Under the pieces are notes generated by a model. The model was given only the letters and a program-made list of their open reading frames with translations. It did not search any database and was not told the origin of the DNA. Below, piece after piece: positions 26,232 to 34,383 of a stretch of 64,000 nt of DNA (the stretch's first letter is position 1; every line of letters begins with the position of its first letter). The DNA comes from Burkholderiaceae bacterium (GTDB lineage: Bacteria > Pseudomonadota > Gammaproteobacteria > Burkholderiales > Burkholderiaceae_C). Made by a program: the position numbers and the translations under genes. Location of the stretch: assembly GCA_023150375.1 (NCBI GenBank), contig JAKLLA010000022.1:1-64000 (forward strand), written 5' to 3'.

Positions 26232-27746
26232 TCAGTGGGCGGAGCTGGGTGCCAGCAGGCCCGCGAGTGTGCCTGTGGCGAAGTGCCGATCGACGAAATC
26301 CGCCAGCCCATCGCACACTTGTTCCAGGGTGCGCCCCGGGCGGCCCAGCAGGGCCTGCAGCACCGCGGGCGACTCGAACAGACCGTGGGCGTACAGCCCC
26401 AGCACGTTGCCCTGCTGCCAGCCCAGCACCTCGCCGGCCGGGTTGCGCAGCACCTCGGCACAGGGCGCGAGCGCGGGGTGGAAGACGGTGCGGCCCTGGT
26501 GGATCTCGTAGCCTTCGAAGGCCACGCCGGACAGCGCCCGCCAGGCGCCTTCCAGCGCGCCGAAGCGCGCCGACACCGGGGCGACGAGCTTGTCGCGCTC
26601 GAAGCGGGTAACCAGCGGCAGCAGGCCCAGGCCGGGCGCATCGCCACCCAGCGCAGCCGCCCGGCTGGCCTCGACGCCGTCCGGGTCGGTGAGCGCCTCG
26701 CCCAGCACCTGCAGACCGCCGCAGATGCCCAGCAGCGCCCCGCCGCGGGCGGCATGCGCGGCGATGGCGGCGTCCAGCCGCTGGGCGCGCAGCCAGGCCA
26801 GGTCCGCGCTGGTGTGCTTGCTGCCGGGCAGGATGACCCAGTCGGCACCGTCCAGGTCGGCCGGCCGGCGCGCCCAGGTCAGCCGCAGCCCGCTCTGGTG
26901 GCGCAGCGGCTGGAACTCGTCGAGGTTGCTGATGCGCGGCCAGGCCACCACCGCCACGCGCAGCACCCGCTCGCCCGCGCCCCCCGCGGCAGCGCCGCTG
27001 GCGCGGTCGTCGAAGACGCCGTCCTCCTCCGGCAGACCGTGCTCGCGCCACATCGGCAGGGTGGCGACGGTGGGCACGCCGGTGAGCGCCTGGAGCTGCT
27101 CGGGACCGGGCGCCAGCAGCGCGGCGTCGCCCCGGAAGCGGTTGAGCACGAAGCCGCGGATCAGCGCCGCCTCGGTCGGCGGCAGCAGCGCCCAGGTGCC
27201 GTAGAGGTGGGCGAAGGCGCCGCCGCGGTCGATGTCCGTCACCAGCAGGCAGGCCGCGTCGGCGGCCAGCGCGGTGCGCATGTTCACGTAGTCGCTGGCG
27301 TGCAGGTTGATCTCCGCGGGCGAGCCGGCGCCTTCGATCACCACCACGTCGTTCTCCGCCATCAGCTCGGCCAGCGCCTCGCGGGCAAAGGGCCAGAGCG
27401 CCTCGCTGCGCTCGCGCCAGGGCACGGCGGCCAGGTCGCGGCGCACCTCGCCCAGCACCACCACCTGGCTGCCGGTGTCGTGCTCGGGCTTGAGCAGCAC
27501 CGGGTTCTGGCGCACCTCCGGCGCACAGCGCGCCGCCAACGCCTGGAAGTACTGAGCGCTGCCGATCTCGCCCATGCGCCCGCCCGGGCCGGGCACGACG
27601 CGGGCGTTGTTGCTCATGTTCTGCGCCTTGAAGGGCGCCACCTTCAGACCCTGGCCGGCATACCAGCGGCACAGCGCGGTGGCCAGCCAGCTCTTGCCGG
27701 CCCCGCTGGTGGTGCCCAGCACCATGACGGCCTTCGCCCGGGTCAT
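26232..27746 (-). CDS. cobQ: Cobyric acid synthase (glutamine-hydrolysing)
   Basis: A 504-residue enzyme that amidates positions b, d, e and g of adenosylcobyrinate a,c-diamide. The N-terminal dethiobiotin-synthetase-like ATPase has GTTSGAGKSW and PFKAQNMSNNARV. EGAGSPAEINL and DIDRGGAFAHLYG follow. The C-terminal class I amidotransferase carries the nucleophile Cys in GICGGLQVLGE (about residue 341) and the catalytic His in YEIHQGRT. The ATG at 27746 overlaps the cobD stop by 4 bases (ATGA), so the genes are coupled. Also called CbiP. Confidence 0.94.
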   Translation of the reverse strand: MTRAKAVMVLGTTSGAGKSWLATALCRWYAGQGLKVAPFKAQNMSNNARVVPGPGGRMGEIGSAQYFQALAARCAPEVRQNPVLLKPEHDTGSQVVVLGEVRRDLAAVPWRERSEALWPFAREALAELMAENDVVVIEGAGSPAEINLHASDYVNMRTALAADAACLLVTDIDRGGAFAHLYGTWALLPPTEAALIRGFVLNRFRGDAALLAPGPEQLQALTGVPTVATLPMWREHGLPEEDGVFDDRASGAAAGGAGERVLRVAVVAWPRISNLDEFQPLRHQSGLRLTWARRPADLDGADWVILPGSKHTSADLAWLRAQRLDAAIAAHAARGGALLGICGGLQVLGEALTDPDGVEASRAAALGGDAPGLGLLPLVTRFERDKLVAPVSARFGALEGAWRALSGVAFEGYEIHQGRTVFHPALAPCAEVLRNPAGEVLGWQQGNVLGLYAHGLFESPAVLQALLGRPGRTLEQVCDGLADFVDRHFATGTLAGLLAPSSAH

Positions 27747-28855
27747 CGTCTGCCCTCCTCGGCCCGGACCTTCATCCAGGCCATTTCCAATGCGTCCTGC
27801 GCCTCGGGCGGCTGCACGCTCAGGCGCAGCCAGCCGCTCAGGCCCAGGCCGGCGGCGTCGCGCAGCTGCACGCCCTGCTCCCGCAGGGCCGCCAGCGCGG
27901 CCACGCGCCGCGGCGCATCGTCGCTGCCCGGCCACGCTACGACGCCGAAGGGTGTGACGCTGGGCCGGTGCACCCAGCCCAGCCGGTCGTACAGCGCCAG
28001 CTGGCGCTGCTTCCAGTCGCGCAGCACGGCCAGCCGCTCGCGCACCTGCGCCTGCGTCGCCGGGCGGGCCCAGAGCCGCAGCATCGCCACCGCCTGCGCC
28101 CCCAGCGGCCAGGACGGCGCCAGCGCCTGCAGCCGCCGCGCCCAGCCGGCCTGCGGGTGATCGGATTGCTCGACTTCCGGCGGCGCGACGAGGTAGGCGC
28201 CGCGCAGGCCGGTCAGCGCCAGCGCCTTGTTGGGCGACCAGAGCTGCCAGGCGCGGCTCGGCAGCACCGGCTCGGCACCCTCGAGCCGCAGCGGCGCGTA
28301 GGCGCGGTCGATCACCTGCAGCGCCGCCGGGTCCCCGCCCGCCCTGGGGACCACCGACTCACCACAGGGGCTGCCGGGTTCGGCGGCCCAGCTCAGCGTC
28401 GCAGCGGCATCGGCAGGCTGCGGGTCCGCGTCGAAGCGCAGGTTCAGCCCACAGGCCCGCGCGGCCCGGGCGTAGTCGCCGTAGGCCGGCCGCGGCACAC
28501 GCACCACGGCGCCCGGCCGGCCCAGCGCCACCGCGGTCGAGATGCGCACGATGGCCTCGCTGCCGCTGGCTGCGGGCAGGATGCGCGCGGGCGACACGCC
28601 GTGCAGCGCCGCCAGCGTCTCGCGCAGCGCTGTGTAGGCCGCATCGGGGTAACGCGTCGGATCGGCCTCGGCCAACGCTGCCAGCCAGGCCGGCTCCGGC
28701 CCGGCAGCATGGGCGTTGGTGGAAAAATCCCAGCGCGCCGGGCCACGGGCATCCGGGCCACCGTGGTCGAATTCGCCGGGGTCGGGTCTTGTCTCTTGCC
28801 ATGACGCCGCCAATGCATCGTCGGGCAACCCATCCTCGGAGTTCCGCGAGATCAC
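27743..28855 (-). CDS. cobD: Threonine-phosphate decarboxylase-like PLP enzyme
   Basis: A 370-residue fold-type I PLP enzyme that should form (R)-1-amino-2-propanol phosphate for the nucleotide loop. Landmarks are WDFSTNAH near residue 50, PDAAYTALRETLAALHG, LPAASGSEAIVRI, and the PLP-Lys in SPNKALALTGLRGAYLV (about residue 212). The usual NPNNPTG motif is degenerate (EPGSPCGES), which may affect substrate binding. The start is a GTG overlapping the cbiB stop (GTGA). A half-copy of the palindromic repeat lies at 28778-28800 inside the N-terminal coding region. Salmonella naming; called CobC in Pseudomonas. Confidence 0.85.
   Translation of the reverse strand: MISRNSEDGLPDDALAASWQETRPDPGEFDHGGPDARGPARWDFSTNAHAAGPEPAWLAALAEADPTRYPDAAYTALRETLAALHGVSPARILPAASGSEAIVRISTAVALGRPGAVVRVPRPAYGDYARAARACGLNLRFDADPQPADAAATLSWAAEPGSPCGESVVPRAGGDPAALQVIDRAYAPLRLEGAEPVLPSRAWQLWSPNKALALTGLRGAYLVAPPEVEQSDHPQAGWARRLQALAPSWPLGAQAVAMLRLWARPATQAQVRERLAVLRDWKQRQLALYDRLGWVHRPSVTPFGVVAWPGSDDAPRRVAALAALREQGVQLRDAAGLGLSGWLRLSVQPPEAQDALEMAWMKVRAEEGRR
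28778..28800. repeat. Degenerate half-site of the REP-like element inside cobD
   Basis: GGGGTCGGGTCTTGTCTCTTGC differs from the arm of copy A (11149-11170, minus strand) by 2 bases in 22 and from copy B by 3. Only one arm is present. It lies within the first 26 codons of the cobD reading frame. Chance similarity is unlikely but not excluded. Confidence 0.5.
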
Positions 28856-29814
28856 GTCCTCCCTCCCACCCAGCCGATGAGCAGCAGCCAGGCGAAGGCC
28901 CCTGCCGCCGCGCCCCAGGCTGCCCGGGCAGCGAGCTGCAGCCCGCGCGCCAGGTCGTCCGCCGTCGGCGAGCGCCCCGCCGCATGCAGCGTGTAGACCG
29001 CCGGCTTGCCCAACCGCACGTCCAGCGCCAGCGCCAGCGTGCCCATCGGCCAGCCGCCATTGGGCGACGGGGTGCGGCGGGCCTCGACGGCCAGTTGCCG
29101 GGCATCGACGCGGCGCCAGCCGGCGGCCAGCCGCAGCGCCAGCGCAGTGAGCCGGGCGCCGGGCCAGGAGAGCACGTCGTCGGCACGGGCGGCCCACTTG
29201 CCGGCCCATTCCCAGCGGCCACGGTAGCCCCACATCGCATCGGCGGTGTTGGCCAGGCGGTAGACCGCCATGCCGGGCAGGCCCGCCAGCAAGAGCCAAA
29301 GCAGCGGCGAGACCAACGAATCGTTCAGGTTCTCGGCCAGGGTTTCCAGCGCGGCCTCGCGCACCTGCGCGGCGTCGAGCGCAGCGGTGTCGCGGCTGAC
29401 CAGCCAGGCCAGCCGGGACCGGCCCGCGCTCAGCGACTCGGCCAGCGCGGCCTCGACCGCCGCCACCTCGTCGCGCAGCATGCGCCAGGCGAACAGGGGC
29501 TTGAGCGCCAACGCCGCCAGGGGTGCGCCCAGCCAGATCGGCAGGGCCTGCGTCGCCGCCTGCCATCCCGCCGCCAGCACCGCCAGGGCCGCCGCCAGCG
29601 CCAGCCAGGCCAGCGCCCCGCCGATCAGCGCCTGCCGGGGCGGGCGGCCACAGAGCCAGCGGCCCAGCGGCCCGAGCAAGCGGCCCAGCCAGGCCACCGG
29701 GTGCCAGCGGTCGGCGGGTTCGCCCCAGCGGGCGTCCCAGGCCCAGGCGAGGGCCAGGGCGATGGCCAGGGTCGGCGCGGCGGCGCCAGGAACGGGCAGG
29801 CCGTCGAGGTTCAT
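28852..29814 (-). CDS. cbiB: Adenosylcobinamide-phosphate synthase
   Basis: A 320-residue inner-membrane enzyme that attaches aminopropanol (phosphate) to adenosylcobyric acid. Landmarks are DARWGEPADRWHPVAWLGRL near residues 27-46, DTAALDAAQVREAALETLAE, NLNDSLVSPLLW (a core motif), RLANTADAMWGYRG, and PNGGWPMGTLALAL towards the C-terminus. About five hydrophobic helices. It overlaps the downstream cobD by 4 bases and follows bioB by 15. Called CobD in Pseudomonas. Confidence 0.93.
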   Translation of the reverse strand: MNLDGLPVPGAAAPTLAIALALAWAWDARWGEPADRWHPVAWLGRLLGPLGRWLCGRPPRQALIGGALAWLALAAALAVLAAGWQAATQALPIWLGAPLAALALKPLFAWRMLRDEVAAVEAALAESLSAGRSRLAWLVSRDTAALDAAQVREAALETLAENLNDSLVSPLLWLLLAGLPGMAVYRLANTADAMWGYRGRWEWAGKWAARADDVLSWPGARLTALALRLAAGWRRVDARQLAVEARRTPSPNGGWPMGTLALALDVRLGKPAVYTLHAAGRSPTADDLARGLQLAARAAWGAAAGAFAWLLLIGWVGGRT

Positions 29815-29829
29815 GTCGACATCAGCCTC

Positions 29830-30837
29830 TCAGGCCTGCGCCCGGGTGGTACGCATTCCCAGCCGCTGCAGGAGATGCTGGTCTGCCGCCACATCGGCGT
29901 TTCCGGTCACCAGCAGCTTGTCGCCGTAGAAGATGGAGTTGGCGCCGGCCAGGAAACACAGGGCCTGGGTCGATTCGCTCATCTGCCGGCGTCCGGCCGA
30001 CAGGCGCACTCGGGCCCGGGGCATGGTGATGCGGGCCACTGCGACGGTGCGCACGAATTCCAGCGGGTCCAGGTCAGGCTGGTCGGCCAGCGGAGTGCCG
30101 GGCACCTTGACGAGGTGGTTGATCGGCACCGACTCGGGGTACGGTTCCAGGTTGGCCAGCTGCGCGATCAGCCCCGCGCGGCCGGCGCGCGATTCACCCA
30201 TGCCGACGATGCCCCCGCTGCAGACGTGGATGCCGGCCTGGCGGACATGGTCCAGCGTGTCCAGCCGGTCCTGGTAGTCGCGGGTGCTGATGATGTCGCC
30301 GTAGAGCTCCGGCGCGGTGTCGAGGTTGTGGTTGTAGTAGTCCAGGCCCGCGTTTTTCAGGCGCTGGGCCTGGTCGCCGGTCAGCATGCCCAGGGTGCAG
30401 CAGGCCTCCAGGCCCTCATCCTTGACCACGCGCACCAGTTCCTCGACCTTCTCCAGATCGCGGTCGTTGGGCGCGCGCCAGGCCGCGCCCATGCAGAAGC
30501 GCGAGGCACCGGCCGCCTTGGCGGCCAGCACCGCTTCGCGCACGTCCTCCGCGGTCATCATCTTGCTGGCCGCCACCCCCGTTTCGTAGTGGACGGACTG
30601 CGGGCAATAGCCACAATCTTCCGGGCAGCCACCGGTCTTGATGGACAGCAGCGTCGCCAGCTCCATGTGGGTCGGGTCGTGATGTTCGCGGTGCACGGTC
30701 TGGGCGCGGTGTATCAGTTCGGGCAGCGGCAGGTCCAGCAGGGCCTTGATGTCGTCCACCGACCAGCGGCCTTCGGTGGCCGGTGCGGTCTTGGCCGGGC
30801 GGTGCAGGGTCACGGGGGATTCAACAACGTTGTTCAT
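29830..30837 (-). CDS. bioB: Biotin synthase (radical SAM)
   Basis: A 335-residue radical-SAM enzyme that inserts sulfur into dethiobiotin. The [4Fe-4S] cluster motif [10 protein letters not shown] places Cys71, Cys75 and Cys78. Also visible are [23 protein letters not shown], the second-cluster region [12 protein letters not shown], and the [13 protein letters not shown] segment. The ATG at 30837 has GGAGA six bases before it; an in-frame start at 30864 would overlap cobO. It lies 16 bases after cobO in the cobalamin cluster, so it may be under the same riboswitch-driven transcript. Confidence 0.95.
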   Translation of the reverse strand: MNNVVESPVTLHRPAKTAPATEGRWSVDDIKALLDLPLPELIHRAQTVHREHHDPTHMELATLLSIKTGGCPEDCGYCPQSVHYETGVAASKMMTAEDVREAVLAAKAAGASRFCMGAAWRAPNDRDLEKVEELVRVVKDEGLEACCTLGMLTGDQAQRLKNAGLDYYNHNLDTAPELYGDIISTRDYQDRLDTLDHVRQAGIHVCSGGIVGMGESRAGRAGLIAQLANLEPYPESVPINHLVKVPGTPLADQPDLDPLEFVRTVAVARITMPRARVRLSAGRRQMSESTQALCFLAGANSIFYGDKLLVTGNADVAADQHLLQRLGMRTTRAQA

Positions 30838-30853
30838 GGGTGTCTCTCCGGGT

Positions 30854-31516
30854 TCAGTCTTCAATGCCGCGTTGAGCGGGAATACCGGCGTTGAACGCGT
30901 GCTTGATCTTGGTCATCTCGGTCACGGTGTCGGCCAGCTCGATGATCTCGGGCGGGCAGCGGCGGCCGGTCAGGCACACGTGCACATGGCTGGGCCGCTC
31001 GCGCAGGGTTTGCAGCACAGCGTCCAGCGGCAGCCAGCCGTAGATCAGCGGGTAGGTGATTTCGTCCAGCACCACCAGGAAGTGCTCGCCGCCCAGGATG
31101 GTGGAACGGGCTTTCTCCCAGCCGTCGCGCGCCAGTTGCGCCGAGCGCTCCAGGTCCTGGCTCTTCCAGCTGAAGCCGTCGCCCAGACCTTCGATGATCT
31201 GGTGCCCCCACGCTCCGCCGCTATGCGGGTCGCTGCCCCCCAAGGGGGCTGGCCCGCCTTGGGAGCGGCCCGGCGGCGTGCCGAACTGCCGCTCTGCCAG
31301 CCATTCAAACGCGCGGTGCTCGCCGAAGCGCGCCGTCGGCACCTTCATGAACTGGTAGATCTTCACGGCCTTGCCGCGGCCATGGGCGCGCAGCGCCAGG
31401 CCGAAGGCGGCCGTGCTCTTGCCCTTGCCGTCACCGGTGTTGACGATCACGATGCCGCGCCGTTCGCCCTCGGGCTTTTCGTAGGGTTTCTCGCTCGGTG
31501 GGGTTTCAATCTGCAT
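30854..31516 (-). CDS. cobO: Cob(I)yrinic acid a,c-diamide adenosyltransferase with in-frame repeat insertion
   Basis: A 220-residue BtuR/CobA/CobO-type enzyme that adenosylates the cobalt of corrinoids using ATP. The P-loop [14 protein letters not shown] is at about 26-39, followed by [37 protein letters not shown] and the closing [14 protein letters not shown]. Family members are usually about 180-200 residues. Here about 25 extra Gly/Pro/Ser-rich residues (about 80-104) lie between [10 protein letters not shown] and [11 protein letters not shown], exactly where a 75-bp intergenic-type repeat (31204-31278) reads through in frame. The core motifs are intact, so the enzyme may still be active with a surface loop. 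Confidence 0.92.
   Translation of the reverse strand: MQIETPPSEKPYEKPEGERRGIVIVNTGDGKGKSTAAFGLALRAHGRGKAVKIYQFMKVPTARFGEHRAFEWLAERQFGTPPGRSQGGPAPLGGSDPHSGGAWGHQIIEGLGDGFSWKSQDLERSAQLARDGWEKARSTILGGEHFLVVLDEITYPLIYGWLPLDAVLQTLRERPSHVHVCLTGRRCPPEIIELADTVTEMTKIKHAFNAGIPAQRGIED
31204..31278 (-). repeat. 75-bp dispersed GC-rich repeat inserted in cobO (copy 1)
   Basis: Read on the minus strand it has GCCGGGCCGCTCCCAAGG, then AGCCCCCTTGGGGGGCAGCGA, then GAGCGTGGGGGC. The same blocks appear in the same order at 60406-60477 (CCGGTCCGCTGC, AGCCCCCTCGGGGGCAGCGA, GAGCGTGGGGGC). The central CCCCC/GGGGG arms form a hairpin. Its 75-base length keeps the cobO frame open. I associate such repeats with intergenic regions of Burkholderiales. 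Confidence 0.72.
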
Positions 31517-31528
31517 GGGAAAGCTCCG

Positions 31529-32320
31529 TCAGGGGCGCGGGCGCGGCAGCACGACCCACTGCCCCTGGAGTTGGTAAACGGCGATGCGCTGGTCGAACAC
31601 GGCCTCCAGCGCGCGATGAGTGGTTTCGTCGGCGCAGGCGCCCTGGTGCGTCACACGGCCTTGCGCCATCACCACCAGTTCATCGGCGTGCAGGGCCATG
31701 GCGATTTCGTGCAGCACGCTGACCACGGTCTTGCCTTCGCGCACCAGGGCCTGCACCACGTCCAGCCAGTCGGCCTGGTGCGGCGGATCGAGGTTGGCCA
31801 GCGGCTCGTCCATCAGCAGCACCTGTGCTTCCACCGCCAGGGCGCGGGCCAGCAGCACGCGCTGGCGTTCGCCGCCGGACAGCTGGCCGAGCGAACGGGC
31901 CCGCCAGTCCCAGGCCTGGGTGGCGCGCAGCGCACGCTCCACCGCGGCGTGGTCGGCGGCGCTGGGCGGGCTGAGCCAGGCCTGGTGCGGCAGGCGGCCG
32001 AGCATGGCCACGTCCCACACGGTCAGGTCGTCGCCACTGGCCTCGTTCTGGCCCAGCCACGACAGGTGCTGCGCCCGCTGGCGATGCGGCCAGTCGGGCA
32101 AGGACTGCCCCAGCAGGGCCGAGGTACCGCTGTGCGGCAACAGGCCGGCCATGGCCTTGAGCAGGGTCGACTTGCCGGCGCCGTTGGGCCCGACGATGCT
32201 GGTCCAGCGCGCGCGCGGCAGCGCCAGGGTGATGTCGTGCAGGATGGCGGTGTCGCCGAAGCGAACGCCCAGGCGCTGCGCTTCCAGCGCGGGGGTGTGG
32301 GATGCGGGAAGCGTGCTCAC
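31529..32320 (-). CDS. btuD: Cobalamin ABC transporter, ATP-binding protein
   Basis: A 263-residue ABC ATPase. Walker A GPNGAGKST is at about 44-52, the Q-loop region is SWLGQNE, the signature LSGGERQR is near 150, Walker B is VLLMDEPLANLD, and the switch His is in SVLHEIAMAL. It should power vitamin B12 import through the BtuC-like permease. It starts at a GTG that overlaps the permease stop by 4 bases (GTGA). Iron-siderophore transporters look alike, but the flanking cob genes and btuB favour cobalamin. Confidence 0.88.
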   Translation of the reverse strand: MSTLPASHTPALEAQRLGVRFGDTAILHDITLALPRARWTSIVGPNGAGKSTLLKAMAGLLPHSGTSALLGQSLPDWPHRQRAQHLSWLGQNEASGDDLTVWDVAMLGRLPHQAWLSPPSAADHAAVERALRATQAWDWRARSLGQLSGGERQRVLLARALAVEAQVLLMDEPLANLDPPHQADWLDVVQALVREGKTVVSVLHEIAMALHADELVVMAQGRVTHQGACADETTHRALEAVFDQRIAVYQLQGQWVVLPRPRP

Positions 32321-33396
32321 GGACCCCCTCCCCGCCCCAGCCGCGTGCTGCGGTGCATCAGCCACAGCAGGTAACCCCCGCCGAGCACGGCCGTGAGCAC
32401 GCCCACCGGCAGCTCCTGCGGCGCGATCAGCCAGCGCGCCAGCGTGTCGGCCGCCATCAGCAGGGCGCCGCCCATGCAGCTGGCCAGCAGCATCAGGCGG
32501 GCGCTGGTGGTCTTGACCAGCGAGCGCACCAGGTGCGGTGCCGCCAGGCCCACGAAGGCGATCAGGCCGGTCTGCGCCACAGCGGTGCCGGTGGCCAGCG
32601 CCAGCACGGCCACCAGGGCGGCGCGCATGGGGCCCAGCGGCAGGCCCAGGCTGCGTGCGGTCGCATCGCCCAGGCTCAGGCCGTCCAACGCACGCGCCAA
32701 CAGCCAGGCCGCCAGGGTGCACAGCGCCCACACGAGCGCCATCAGGCCGGCGGCGGTCCAACCCACGAAGCTGGTGGACCCCAGCATGAAGGCCTGCATG
32801 GCCTGCAGCGACTCGGGCGAGAAGAGCAGCACCAGGTGCGTCATGGCGCCCAGCACCACGCCCACCACCACACCGGCCAGCAGCAGGCGCAGCGTGTGCT
32901 GCACGCCGCGCGAGAGCAGCAGGGTCAGCAGCACCGCCAGCACCGCCCCCCCGAAGGCCGCGCCGGTCAGCCCCAGGCGCACCCAGACGCTGCTGGAAAA
33001 CACGCTCACCGCGACGCCGCTGTTCATCATGCTGGCACCCAGCATGCCGCCAGCCCCCCCCATGGCCGCCAGCGCCAGCGCCACGCCCAGCGAAGCACCC
33101 GAGGCGCTGCCGAGCAGGAACGGGTCGGCCAGCGGGTTGCGGAACAGGCCCTGCGCCACGGCCCCGGCCAGCCCCAGCAGCGCGCCCGCCCCCCAGGCCC
33201 CCAGGGAGCGCGGCAGGCGGATGTCGAACACGATCTGCTGCGCCATGGCGGTGGCGTCCGGGTCCAGGTCCGGATTCAACAGTGGGCCGAGCAGGTTCTC
33301 GAAACCGGCACTGCCCACGCAGACGCCGAGCGCGGCCAGCAGCACCGCCGCCAGCAACAAGGCAGCGACGAGCCAGGACGCGCGCCGGGCGTTCAT
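32317..33396 (-). CDS. btuC: Cobalamin ABC transporter, FecCD-family permease
   Basis: A 359-residue inner-membrane permease with about ten helices. FecCD/BtuC landmarks are RLPRSLGAWGAGALLGLAGA (about 60-79), QGLFRNPLADPFLLGSASGA, MLGSTSFVGW, GLIAFVGLAAPHLVR and LPVGVLTAVLGGGYLLWL. It forms the translocation channel with BtuD. The frame is open far upstream, but the ATG at 33396 overlaps the btuF stop by 4 bases and gives the family start. Confidence 0.9.
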   Translation of the reverse strand: MNARRASWLVAALLLAAVLLAALGVCVGSAGFENLLGPLLNPDLDPDATAMAQQIVFDIRLPRSLGAWGAGALLGLAGAVAQGLFRNPLADPFLLGSASGASLGVALALAAMGGAGGMLGASMMNSGVAVSVFSSSVWVRLGLTGAAFGGAVLAVLLTLLLSRGVQHTLRLLLAGVVVGVVLGAMTHLVLLFSPESLQAMQAFMLGSTSFVGWTAAGLMALVWALCTLAAWLLARALDGLSLGDATARSLGLPLGPMRAALVAVLALATGTAVAQTGLIAFVGLAAPHLVRSLVKTTSARLMLLASCMGGALLMAADTLARWLIAPQELPVGVLTAVLGGGYLLWLMHRSTRLGRGGGP

Positions 33397-34304
33397 GGAC
33401 GCGCAACCCCTTTGCTGACCGCAGGTGCTTTGGACGCCAGGCAGCGCGCCATGATGCGCGCGCCCTCGGCCATGCGCGGTCCCGGGCGCACCAGGGTGTC
33501 GGACTCCTCGGCCGGGAATACGCACAGGTGTTGTCCGCGCATGGCGCGCAGGCTGTGCCAGCCGGGGCGCTGCATCATGCCGTCCACGCTGCGCTGGCCG
33601 ACCATGATCAGGTCCGGGTTGGCGCGCACGATGAACTCCGGGTTGAGTTTGGGGAAGGGCCCCAGCGACGCAGGCACGATGTTCTGCACGCCCAGCCGGG
33701 TCAGGGTCTCGCCGATGAACGAGCCCTCGCCGGCCGCGAACGGCCCGGGGTTGACCTCGAAGTACACCCGCGTGCCGCGCACTCCGGCCGGCAGCGACTG
33801 GGCCGCCGCCATCACCGCCGCATCGATGGCGCGCCAGATGCGCTGGGCATCCGGCACCTCCAGCAATTGGCCGAGCTTGAGCATCACGCGCTGCACGTCG
33901 GCGTGGGTCTTGGGTTCCAGCGCCACCACCTGGATGCCCAGCGCGCGCAGGCGCTCGCCTGCACGCGACGAGGTGGCCATCAGCACCACATCGGGCCGCA
34001 GCGCCACGATCTGCTCGATGTTCGGATCCAGCCCGCCGCCCACGCGCGGCAACGGCTTCAGGCTCTCGGGCCAGTTGGTGTAGCGGTCCACCCCCACCAG
34101 GCGCTGGCAGTGGCCCAGTTCGCACACCGTCTCGGCCAGCGACGGCAGCAGGCTCACGATGCGCTGTGGCGAGCGCTCGAAGGCCACCACCACGCCCTTG
34201 TCGTCGGTGAGCTGCAGGGCCGCCTGTGCAGGGGCGCAGCAGAACCACAGCCAGACCAGTGCCCACACGGACACCCCAGGCCTGCGAGCGCGCTGCGGCT
34301 TCAC
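33393..34304 (-). CDS. btuF: Periplasmic cobalamin-binding protein
   Basis: A 303-residue class III solute-binding protein. A signal peptide ends near CCAPAQA (about residue 28). The mature domain has RIVSLLPSLAETVCELG, LVGVDRYTNWPESLKPLPRV, EQIVALRPDVVLM, TRVYFEVNPGPFAAGEGSF and PDLIMVGQRS, the usual BtuF/TroA-like layout. It should deliver corrinoid to BtuCD. Its stop overlaps the btuC start. The ~80 bases between it and cobU hold two small hairpins. Confidence 0.88.
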   Translation of the reverse strand: MKPQRARRPGVSVWALVWLWFCCAPAQAALQLTDDKGVVVAFERSPQRIVSLLPSLAETVCELGHCQRLVGVDRYTNWPESLKPLPRVGGGLDPNIEQIVALRPDVVLMATSSRAGERLRALGIQVVALEPKTHADVQRVMLKLGQLLEVPDAQRIWRAIDAAVMAAAQSLPAGVRGTRVYFEVNPGPFAAGEGSFIGETLTRLGVQNIVPASLGPFPKLNPEFIVRANPDLIMVGQRSVDGMMQRPGWHSLRAMRGQHLCVFPAEESDTLVRPGPRMAEGARIMARCLASKAPAVSKGVARP

Positions 34305-34317
34305 TGGACTGCCCTCC

Positions 34318-34348
34318 GGTCACCGCGTGACCACCTCCCCGAGGGAGG
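34318..34348. repeat. Tandem hairpins between cobU and btuF
   Basis: Two perfect 6-bp stem-loops lie back to back: GGTCAC-CGC-GTGACC (34318-34332) and CCTCCC-CGA-GGGAGG (34334-34348). They may be a small intergenic repeat or a processing site tuning the ratio of cobU to btuFCD. There is no T-run, so this is not a classical terminator. Confidence 0.42.
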
Positions 34349-34383
34349 AACGCGCGCCCTTCGGTGCGGCCGTGCGGGAGCGC

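Noticed and set aside
24585-28160. 1191-codon plus-strand frame over cobT, panD and cobQ
   Set aside because: Opposite strand of clear cobalamin genes; composition is Arg/Gln/His-biased and no motif is seen.
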